In this document: piece by piece, positions 26,201 through 38,335 of the stretch
How the letters are laid out: the number at the start of each line of letters is the position of its first letter
Position numbering within the stretch: the first letter of the stretch is position 1
Source: Meghimatium bilineatum
Lineage: Eukaryota > Mollusca > Gastropoda > Stylommatophora > Philomycidae
Direction of reading: 5' to 3'
NCBI GenBank assembly: GCA_034231615.1
Contig: CM067312.1
Location: 7,303,747 to 7,367,746 of the forward strand
Length of the DNA stretch: 64,000 bases
Position numbers and translations under genes: made by a program
Notes under the pieces: generated by a model
What the model saw: the letters and a program-made list of their open reading frames with translations, nothing else
The model's database searches: none
Told to the model about the DNA's origin: nothing

Positions 26201-29200
26201 ATGTCTGAAATGTCTTCATTCATTTTAAATAGCAAATGGGAATGGATTAGACACACACTCAGAGATGGTTTTGTCATTGTGGAAACATTGTTCCATTTTT
26301 TTTATTGTTCTTGATCCTGTTATATTTTTGATTTTCAAAAGTAGTAAATATATCATTAACATTTGATTTCTCACTAGGCAACAACAACTCTGACAACCAA
26401 TGATATTGTGATTAACAAGTTAACCCAGATTCTGTCATACCTGCGTCAGGGTAAACGCGAGGCTAAAAAACTGAAGAAGAAAGAAAAAGGTATGGCATTA
26501 TATGCTAGCATAATACATTTTAGAGTCAGGTGGAGTTAGAGAATGAATGCTGAAGAAGATAAGCAGTGTAAATTATTTTTAAAATATTAAGATGTTTATT
26601 TAATATATTAATATATTAAGACAGAAATGTTAATATTTCTGCATTTGTTTTAACACTCCTATATATTAGCAGGAAAACGGACTGCGCTGTACTGTGGTTT
26701 ACAGCTTAGCTGCAATATTGTCTGGGGAATGAGTTAAAACTTTTTAAACTCTTGAGTACAATACCAGGTAATTGCTGTAACTACATGTGACTACGTTTTC
26801 TTCTGAATCAGCTAAAAGAGTGATCTCATTTTGTGTGTCATTACAGGCAAACAGAAGGAGGAAGAGAAGGCTAAAACGGCAGAAATGGATGATAGGCAAG
26901 TAAATATTTTGTATGGGGAAAATATGGATTATAAAATGGATTAGTATTTTAACAGTAACACTGATTGGTAAAAAAAACTGATTAGTAACTATACTGTATT
27001 TTATATATATATATATTTTATTTTTTTTTAATGTAGGTGTATTAGTAGCTATACTGTGGCTGTTTTATTTTAGATTGACACATGTCATGAGTCCTTCTCA
27101 GGGTTCATTCTCAAACTCCCACTGGATCTCTCTAGTAGCAGGACAATGGTGCTACTAGATTTCTAGCAGGATGTAGATGATATTTGTGCCAATGTCCCGA
27201 CACATCCCTCTTCTGCTTGTGGCATGAATGTATGACAGTTCTATGGTTCAGATAAGGGGGTGTATATAACCAGAGAAACTCATTGGACATTGACTATGAA
27301 AGATTAAGAAATAATTGAATCTCCTGTTTCTTAGGTACATAGGTCGTGCAATGAATGGCAATGCTGTCCTATCATAAGAGGCAACTTAGAAGGTTTGGCA
27401 TTGCAGTTGACTGACCAAATGCACAGATATCACAGCCAAGCTGTAAACCATGACATAACACTTTCTGTTCTCAAGACTGCATCCTCTCAATTTGCAGCAG
27501 TTTGAGAACAAACACAAAAGAAGAAGCAACACACACACGAACTAGAAGCAATAATATGTAGATCTAGACCTCTGTTCCCTAGAAGACAGTATTTTTCACC
27601 TATATCTATGTGTATGTAGATCTAGACCTCTGTTCCCTAGAAGACAGTATTTTTCACCTATATCTATGTGTGCTAAGATACTTACAAATTTATGAGCAGG
27701 GTTTGAACAACATAACAATTGTTTCTCATTTCTTCTTCTTCATCATTCTCAAATTCCCACTGGATATCTCTTGTAGCAGGACCATGGTCCTATTAGATTT
27801 CCAGAAGGATGTAGTCCAGAGAATGGAAATGCATTGTGTCTCCGTTTTATTTGCGCCAATGGCCTGACACATCCGTCTTAGGCAGGTTTCTCATGTCAAT
27901 GTGCATGGACAAATATGTGTACATTATTTGTCTATTTGAACATGTCTGTAGATTTCTTTCAGCAAACCATCTTTTGTTGTTATCTTTCAGCATTTATGGT
28001 GAAATTGGAGAGTATGAACCATCCTTCAATAAGCCAAAGGAAAAGAAAGACAGAAAAGATGACAGAGAAAGAGAAATAAGATCAGACCATGATCGAGACA
28101 AAGAAAGAGAGAAAGAACGAGAAAGGTATAAACAATTTTTAGTAGTAAGAAATATTGTCATTCCCGTAAATATGTTTTACAAAAACTACCACCACTAATA
28201 ACAAGAGGAAATAGTTGATGTTTCGATCGTAAGATCTTCATCTGAACAGATATATAATAATGTAACAGCAATTGATACAGAAATATATGAATTTCAAAAC
28301 ATTTCGAAGAAAATAATGAAAATAGCCCCTGAATATCCGACAAAGGAAGGAAGTGAATTTATCAAATTAGTGCGCTCAAGGTTGAAATATTGCGCACCAT
28401 AAAGAGATGTGGAAGACGAAGACATGAACCAGGACAAAATTCAACTACAGACACAAAGGAGAGAGAGACACAATAGAACAGGGCAGCATGCCTTCTATAG
28501 TTGCAAGATTGGGCCAACTGAGAAGAAACAGTAGGCCAGCAGACACAACACCATAATGATAGACCAAAACAAAATCAGAAACACCAGAATGAGACATAAA
28601 CAACTACACCATAAACACACACGTCCAAGGAACCAAACAGGAAAGACCAAGACAACACAAACTGCATGCACAAAAATACAAGAGTGAACAAATAGACCAA
28701 GATGGCTAAGAGACCAAGATAGCAATCAATACCTAAGATAGAACAATAGATAAATAAAATGTTTACAGCAAAAATACAATTGAAAACAAACATAGACACA
28801 TCACACAAATATATAGAAATTCATAAACAATACATCATAAATGTAGGACACGAAACAAAACACACACAAATATTTATACATACAGAAAATAATGACGCAA
28901 TCATATTAAGAGTATGATTTATTTCTCCCAACATGAAATAATAAGCATGCTATGTAAATCCTTGCACGCTGGATTCTGCAGCATTTTACATGCCAGTATT
29001 ATTTTGTTCCACATGCACCAATTTGATTATTTATTGTACAAGAATTGAGTATACTAACTTTGTTTTTAATTTGCTTCCATGAGCAGAGATAGGAATAGGG
29101 ATAAAGACAGGGATAGGGAACGAGAGAGAAAGGAACGGGAGAGAGACAGAGAGAAGAATGACAGAAGCAAAGAACTTGAGAAAGATAAATCAACGCAAAA

Positions 29201-32200
29201 GCGCTCCTACTTTGAAAAACCTGTTGAAGAGGTATGAATTTCTATTTTCTTTGATTTCAAATATTGTGCTCAATTTATATTTTCATGCTGCGTGTGTTAC
29301 TGGGGGTTCAAAAGGGAAGCAAAGAATAGTGACATTGTTACCTGCCATGCACATCATAAGAGGCGACTAAGGAGATTTTGTGGATGGTATTGACCGCTCC
29401 ATCCTATTGATGATCAAAGTGGCCGTCAGTAAGAACATTCAACCAACACAGAACAGGAACCATCAGCCGCTGCCGCTACCCCCTTAGAAATTTACTGAAA
29501 TAGAGATCTGAGCACCTATAGATATGTTCGGTGTGCGCAGATGATAACAAACATACTCAAATCTAAACATCTGTTAGCTGCACCACTTTCCTTTGCATAT
29601 AATCTTTATGTTGTAACTCCATTTCTGTCACTTTCTTGTGAGAACCTCCATTTCTATCTGAAAATTGATAAATACATTAATCAACATTTGAAAAATATTC
29701 ATAGTTACATAGTTATCTTCATAAATTTGTTTTTAACTTTGGACATTTATTTATTGCAGGATGATGTGAAGGATAAACCTAAACAGTCAACCAGTGATCT
29801 TGTGAAATCTATCAATGATAAATTCAGAGTAAGAAATTGTTTTTTATTTTTGTGTGCATATTCTATAGTAGGCTGTAGGTCAGTTATCATTAAACATCAG
29901 ACATCTTGTATGGTAGGCTATAGGTCAGTTATCATTAAACATCATGCCATTTTGTATGGTAGACTGTAGGTCAGTTATCATTAAACATCAGACATCTTGT
30001 ATGGTAGGCTGTAGGTCAGTTATCATTAAACATCAGACATCTTGTATGGTAGGCTGTAGGTCAGTTATCATTAAACATCAGACATCTTGTATGGTAGGCT
30101 GTAGGTCAGTTATCATTTATTATCAGGCCATCTGGTATAACAAGTATTAAAATGTTATTATCTTTAGCACTTTTCTGACCAGCAATCCAGAGCATAATTT
30201 ATTTCTTATTACCAAGAGTTTGTATATTTTAAAAAAAATTACTGTACTGACATAAACATTTTTTAAAAAGTGTCATGGCATAATTGTTCAATTTTCAATT
30301 TACTATACAAGGAATGTGTGGTGATGTGGTACAGAGCATGTCTTTAACGGACAAGGTACCGAGTTCGAATCCCCCCACATGCAATTGTGCATCCGGGCCA
30401 TTCAGAAAGCAATGGTAAACTACTGAACGTATTTATATTGCCTAGAAAATCACTGCAGCAAAAACATTATGGGTTGATGGTTACGTCCTGAATAAGATAC
30501 ACTACCAATTTTATATACAAGGAATGTTTTAGCAAAAGTAAATTCCTGCACTGTTATTCCTGAAGACATCATTTAACATGGGATGATGATGACTCTTCAT
30601 GCACTAAACCGCAGCAACTATTAGATGGGGCAGCCTTGCTTTATTTACCTTCCCTAACTCATGCATCGTCCCCATTTACAGCTGGATCGCCTAGAGGGTT
30701 GGTCATGTCAGGTGAGAAATCATGACCCAGTGTGTGTCCCCGGACATGGTTTTGAATCTGACATACTGTAACTCTGCAATAGTAAGCACACTCACTATCA
30801 GCTAGGCTACTGAACTCATGTATTAATAATTTCTAAAAATTCAACAACTTAATGACAATGCCCTATAACTGGATATACTTCAATTATTGTACTAGTAATA
30901 TGGAGGAGATTTGTTGTGGACATATACTCCACAGGGAACTAAACTATGGATAGATAGATAATAGTAGCATGTTTGACTGCTGTTGATGTGGTTGGTAGAT
31001 AAATAACATTGTCTTTATTTTGTTCCAGGGATATGCTGAACTTGAGGAAGAAAAAGAGAAGTATGTTTATTTTTTCACTGTCTTTTTTAAAATGTTTACT
31101 AATATGTTCTTCTTCAGTGTTCAATCTCAAACTCCCGCTGGATTTCTCTTGTAGCAGGACAACGATCCTAGTATATTTCCAGCAGGGTGTAGTCCAGAGT
31201 ATGGAAATGCGTTGTCACCATTCTAATTGAGCCAATGGCCCAACACATCTATCTTCAGCTGGACCAATATGTTATTATCCTGTATACTGAAGCTCTAAAA
31301 TGTCTTATCAGTGGCCCATCAGATCAACCACAAAGTGACAGAAAATTACTAGTAAATGACATGGCTATTTGTTGAGACTATCATCTTGTGGAAGCCCTGC
31401 AGTACTCCATCTATACAGTTACCTCCAATGAGAGTAGGAGACATCTTTCTCAAAGCATTGCATATTGCCGAGGGAGTCTGGATATCTTCTTGTTCATGCT
31501 GTAACATGTCTACACATCAAGGAAATTTTGATGTGCAGACATGTTAAATAGATGGGTTGCATGGTAGCTGTTGCGCCTCCCTGCCTGATATCTCTGACTT
31601 CAACACCTGGCAGGTGTTTGCTTGGGCAGGACTATGGTCCTGCTCAATATTGAGGATGGCTCGACCAATCTTAGTTTCTAGCCTCTGTTAGCTGGACTAC
31701 GTCCCATCTCGACTTCAAGGCGTTGGCTTTGATGGGGAATTAGACTAGATATGAAAGAAAGCTTTGATACTCACCAGAAAAATTAATGGCACATAAGAGC
31801 TTGGTTGTGGGTTTCTGTGATTAAGTTGATAGTAATACCTACAGCGGAGGAAAGGTCAAGCGTGCTTGTCTGTGGGTAGCTTTCAGGTTGGTGTACAGTA
31901 CAGGAAGGAGCCGCGTAACGCAGTGGTTAGCACACTGGCTTCGCATACGAGTGGTCCTGGGTTCATTCCCCAGTTGAGCCGAAAATGTTTCTCAGATCGC
32001 AACTGCTCCCTGGTCGACCCAACCTTAAATTGGTTAATAGATTAATCCGGGAGGTAAAGACTGCGAGGGAGAGGAGATGGCTACCGCCCTCATTTGCAGA
32101 GCCTCTGAAATGTGAGATCGCTAACATCTCACACCCCTATGGCATTAATAAATGCTATGGGTTACTTTACAGTACAGGAACCATTTCTTTTGCACGGCTG

Positions 32201-35200
32201 GCCTTCTAGCAATATGACTACAGAATTCCTGTTCAATGAAAGTGACAAAAGCAGAACGTATTAGTTGCCATGTCAAAATTGGATTTGTCTGACCATTAAT
32301 GCAAGTAAAATGGTGATACAAGGAGTTCCCTGGACTACATCCTGCTGAAGATCTAGCAGGATCATTGTCCTGCTACAAGAGAGATCAGTGGGAGTTTGAG
32401 AATGAATCAACAAAAAAAACAAGAGCTTTATTGCTTGTAATTCATTGAGATTGAAACAAACATTCTGCCGAAGATGAATGTGTTGAGCCATTAGCGCAAA
32501 TAAAATTGTGACACAACGATTTTCATTCTCTGGACTACATCCTGCCAGAAATCTAATAGAGCCATGGTCCTGCTGCAAGAGAGATCCAGCAGAAGTCTGA
32601 GAATGAATGCTGAAGAAGAAGAAACAAACATACAATTCATGGTTTAAATAATTTGATGAGTGGACATAGATGGATAAGAAATTAGAATAGGACAATATAT
32701 TTTTAACTTTTAGCTGCTATGGACAAACTAACTTGTTGTTTTGTTATTTATCCCTTCTTCGCTAAAACTGTTTTCACTCTGAAATCGCCAAGCACCAGCA
32801 CACATCAACCATCCCATTCATGCAGTATATATTTTCTGGTGTCCGTAAAAAAGCCATTACAGTTAAAGATCTCTTCTTCTTCTTCTGCGTTCGTTCTCAA
32901 ACTCCTACAGATTAGCAGGATGTAGTCCGGAGAACAGAATGCGTTGTGTCGTGGTTTACAGCATTGCTGCGATATCTGCGCCTTTTGGCCTGACACATCC
33001 GACTTCAGCATGGCTTTGGGTCACTGACCCTATATGGGATGGGACAGCCAACTCCATTCCGTAACCTCCTTAGTCGCCTTTTATGAAATGCGTGGAAGGT
33101 AAACAGTATTGCTATTCTTTGCTCCACTTTTGGGCCTCGGTAACACGGGCGAAAGATCTCTTATTTTTGTAGAATTAGAGAAGGATTCAGCACAGGGTGA
33201 AAGTCATTGGGGAAAGAATTTCGCAGTACCTTATTCATCCTTCTTCAGTCAGTACCTTATTCATCCTTCTTCAGTCAGTACCTTATTCATCCTTCTTCAG
33301 TCAGTACCTTATTCATCCTTCTTCAGTCAGTACCTTATTCATCCTTCTTCAGTCAGTACCTTATTCATCCTTCTTCAGTCAGTTATCTGGTTACATCACC
33401 AATAGCTTCAATGAACTGTGTAATTCGATTCAGGTCATTCATGGAACCTTTCAGGTTTCGAAGTAGTGCCATGCCAGTAGAGGCCATATTTTCTATGTCG
33501 CTGCTTGGTAAAGTTGATATACATGAAGAATTTATTCTGCAGTCTCTGGGAACAGTCCACAGCTTCACGGGTTTGTCTCACAAATTTTAAGAATGTATTC
33601 TGCAGTCTCTGGGAACAGTCCACAGCTTCACAGGTTTGTCTCACAAATTTTAAGAATGTATTCTGCAGTCTCTGGGAACAGTCCACAGCTTCACAGGTTT
33701 GTCTCACAAATTTTAAGAATGTATTCTGCAGTCTCTGGGAACAGTCCACAGCTTCATGGGTTTGTCTCACAAATTTTAAGCTCTCTAAACATGTGGCTTC
33801 TCATGTTGCAGGTAAAGAGTTAAAATATTAGCTGAGAATCTTCTTCTTAAGCATTAATTCTCACTGGATGTCTCTTGTAGCAGGACAATGGTCTTACTAA
33901 GTTTCCAGTAGGAGGTAGTCCAGAGAAATAGAAATACGTTGTGTTGCCGTTTTATTTGCACCAATGCCCTGACACATCAGTCTTTGGCAGCAGCTGAGAA
34001 TAATGTGCTGATAATTTCATTGTTGTTACCATCATTATCACATTGATGATGATGATGATTATGAAATAATCCCTTTAACTGTGAGCAGGTAGCTCTTGAC
34101 AGGCCAAAGCCTGCCTGACAAAAGTACAGGTCCTCTTCTGGTGAGTAACTGAGGTGATAACACAGATTCGTTTAAGGTTGTCTCACGGCATGGTTGTTGA
34201 GGAGGGGAGGGATTATGGATGCATGTTTAGTCCTCATCCAGTGTGTCAGGAGAGCAGCACACACTTCTGGGTCAACTATCTCATCATTCTTCTGTTAGAT
34301 CTGTTGACCCATCTGCAGTGATGCAGCATCTAGCATTCCCTGCCACCTAGGAGTCTTTTGACATAATCTTGAATCATAATCTTTTGACAGAGGACAAAAG
34401 TAAGAAATTGAAATGACACATTCAGTGACGATGAAGATTTTGTCACATGTGACAGGTTGTCAGCCTATACCCTAAACTTTCCTTAGTCACCTTCTATGGC
34501 ATGCCTGAAAGAAGACTTCTTTTTAAATCCTAAACTAGCTGTCAGGTTAATTAATACTCTTGTTTAAATACAGTTTCTTGTTCTATATTCTGTTCAATTT
34601 TGTGTATTTTAGATTGAAGATAGAGGCAGAGAGAAATCGACTTATGAAGTTAAAAGCCAAAACAGACATTGACAGTTATGCTGAATGTTACCCTGGGTAT
34701 GTATAGAATACTATAATTTATGAACCTAAATCATTGCACTCCAGGTAGATCAAAGGTGATCAATCTTCCATAGAAAATATCGAAGTATATGTATGCTGAT
34801 GGTTCCTGTAGCATGAATATGCTCCACATTATACCCCACATGATGTTTTACCAGTCCAATGTTTAATACCAAATTCTCTGAATCTCAATTGTGATGTGGC
34901 ATTAGTTGGGGGTACCTGCATCCAGCGAGCGATTGTAAAACTTGTACGGAATAAAATTAAGCCTGTAAGCTTCTGTTTTGAAGGAATTAGTGAGTTCGCA
35001 ATCCCAATTTGTCCAGACTAGCACAAGTCATATTTTGTAAACAATGTGGCACAGTTGCTCATTCAGTGAGTGCATCAGTGTCACAGTCTGCTCAATGATG
35101 ATAACTGATTAGTGTCACCTTGCTCACTCACTCATAATACATAAACCGTAACATGCTATACCTCGGACATGCTCAAATGCTATACCTTGGACATGCTCAA

Positions 35201-38200
35201 ATGCTATACCTCGGACACGCTCAAATGCTATACCTCGGACATGCTCAAATGCTATACCTTGGACACGCTCAAATGCTATACCTCGGACACGCTCAAATGC
35301 TATACCTCGGACATGCTCAAATGCTATACCTCGGACATGCTCAAATGCTATACCTCGGACACGCTCAAATGCTATACCTCGGACACGCTCAAATGCTATA
35401 CCTCGGACACGCTCAAATGCTATACCTCGGACACGCTCAAATGCTAGACCTTGGACATGCTCAAATGCTATACCTTGGACATGCTCAAATGCTATACCTT
35501 GGACACGCTCAAATGCTATACCTCGGACACGCTCAAATGCTATACCTTGGACATGCTCAAATGCTATACCTTGGACATGCTCAAATGCTATACCTTGGAC
35601 ACGCTCAAATGCTATACCTCGGACACGCTCAAATGCTATACCTCGGACACGCTCAAATGCTATACCTCGGACACGCTCAAATGCTATACCTCGGACATGC
35701 TCAAATGCTATACCTTGGACATGCTCAAATGCTATACCTTGGACACGCTCAAATGCTATACCTTGGACACGCTCAAATGCTATACCTTGGACACGCTCAA
35801 ATGCTATACCTCTGACACACTTAAATGCTATACCTCTAACATACTAAAATGTTATCAACTCTGGTACACCAAATGCTATAATTCTGACACACTCAAATGC
35901 TGGAACTCTGGTACACTCAAATGCTGGAACTCTGGTACACTCAAATGCTGGAACTCTGGTACACTCAAATGCTATAATTCTGACACACTCAAATGCTGGA
36001 ACTCTGGTACACTCAAATGCTGGAACTCTGGTACACTCAAATGCTGGAACTCTGGTACACTCAAATGCTGGAACTCTGGTACACTCAAATGCTGGAACTC
36101 TGGTACACTCAAATGCTATAATTCTGACACACTCAAATGCTATAATTCTGACACACTCAAATGCTATAATTCTGACACACTCAAATGCTGGAACTCTGGT
36201 ACACTCAAATGCTATATTTCTGACACACTCAAATATTATAGCTCTGACATGGTCAAATGCTACAGCTGTGTCATGGTCAAATGCTACAGCTCAGATACTC
36301 TCAACACCTGTGTGTTGCCAGGGCCCAAAAAAGGAGCAAAGAATAGCAACACTGTTTACTTTCCATGCATGTCGTAAAAAGCAACTAAGGAGGTTATGGG
36401 ATGGAGTTTGCTGTCCCATCCCATATAGGGTCAGTAACCCAAAGCCATGCTGAAGTTGGATTTTTCAGGCCAAAAGGTGCAGATATCGCAGCAGTGCTGT
36501 AAACCATGGCACAACGCATTCCGTTCTCCGGACTAGATCCTGCCAACCTGCAGGAGTTTGAGAACGAACACAGAAGAAGATACTCTCAAATGCTACCAGA
36601 TCTAACTCACTCAAGCAAGTTTTTTTTTTAAGTGACTAGTGGTCAAATGGTTAACCCGCCCGTGTGTTGCCGGGGCCCGAAAGGGGAGCAAAGAATAGCA
36701 ACACTGTTTACCTTCCACGCATGTTGTAAAAGGCGACTAAGGAGGTTATGGGATGGAGTTGGCTGTCCCATTCCATATAGGGTCAGTGACCCAAAGCCAT
36801 GCTGAAGTCGGATGTGTCAGGCTGAAAAGTGCAGATATAGCAGCAGTGCTGTAAACTATGACACAACGCATTCCGTTCTCCGGACTACATCCTGCTAATC
36901 TGCAGGAGTTTGAGAACGAACGCAGAAGAAGAAGAAGAAGAAAAATGGTTAACCACAATGCCACGTAGATCTTCTAGTTAAAAGTAAGCTAAGCACCCAA
37001 CTTTTTTTTTCAAAATAAATTCAGGATTCTATAATTCATATTACTGAATACCACTGAAAATGGATGTGTTTGGCCATTGGCACAAATAAAATAGTGACCC
37101 ATCACATTTCCATTCTTTGCACTACATACTGCTAGAAATCTAGTAGAACCATTGTCCTGCGCCAAGAGAGTTCCAGTGGGAGTTTGAGAATGAGTGCTGA
37201 GGAATATGTTATATTAAGGGGTTAACACGATGATGATATTAACCCTGCTGCTCAATACTTGTGATTTCTCTATGTATCCTCCTGGTTGATTATGAATGTT
37301 ATTTCCAAATATTTCAGCATGATGGAATCTGCAGATGCTATTGATGACTCAGATGAAGAGGTTGACTTCACAAAGATGGACCAGGGTAACAAGAAAGGTC
37401 CAGTCGGAAGATGGGACTTTGACACTGCTGAGGAATATTCAGACTACATGTCCAATAGGGAGGCACTGCCAAAGTATGTTTCAGTATTTCATTATTTTCA
37501 GCATATGTTTGTTTGTTTGAGTACCTCAAGAATTGCGAGCAATTAGCTTCTTATGTACAGTGGGGTGGTTTTTTTTTTAAAACTTTCTTTCAGACCCAGG
37601 AGACTTTAGCTTTCGGCTTAGTGCAATGCCTATTGAAGGAGCCTTCTACTCAGAGGAGGTCTATAATTGTATAGATGACATACTACAAAGCTTCCATAAG
37701 AGAGCCTCAATATAACGGCATTTATTTAAGCATATATATATACTCAGTCTACATGTCAATAGGGAGGCACGGCACTGCCAAAGTATGTTTTAGTATTTCA
37801 TTATTTTGGGTATACTTCTTCTGTGTTTTGTCTCAAACTCCTGCTTGTGTGCAGAATATTGTGTTGTGTCATGGTTTCCAGCTCGGTTATGATTATTCAG
37901 CCTTACACACCTGACTCAAGCATGTATTTGGGTCGCTTTTACCCATGGGATGGGACGTCCCAACTCCATCCTCAAACCTCAGGTGCCGGGACCCTAGAGA
38001 GAAGCAAAGAGTAGCGACACTATTACCTGCCAAGAATGTCGTCTGAGACGACTAAAGAGATTTTGAGGTGGTGATGGTTGCCACAACCCATATATGGAAA
38101 GTGATATAATAAGCCATGTTGAAGTCATATGTGTCAGGTCGAAAGGCATAGATATTGCAGCAAAGCTGCAAACTATGATACAATGCATTTTGTTCTCTGG

Positions 38201-38270
38201 ACTATATCCTTCTGATCTGCAGAAGTTTTAGAACGAACACAGAAGAATAAGAAACTAAATCATAGCATAT

Positions 38271-38335
<65 letters not shown>

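Noticed and set aside
26896-26906. GT donor (GCAA/GTAAAT) for IK exon 12
   Set aside because: It joins in a frame that stops after three codons in exon 13; the GC donor keeps the conserved frame.
31908-31985. Functional tRNA gene
   Set aside because: A- and B-box-like sequences are present, but the cloverleaf is imperfect and the sequence runs straight into a SINE body.
33225-33383. CRISPR-like array
   Set aside because: Units are directly contiguous without unique spacers and the genome is eukaryotic; it is a minisatellite.
33207-33831. Overlapping frames with YSSFFSQYLIHPSSVST and WEQSTASQVCLTNFKNVFCS repeats
   Set aside because: They are translations of the 26-bp and 63-bp tandem arrays on both strands.
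35153-36377. Long frames of 220 and 308 aa as a repeat-protein gene
   Set aside because: They are by-products of a 24-bp tandem array; several frames are open at once, there are no splice or start signals of note, and the array is inside an IK intron.
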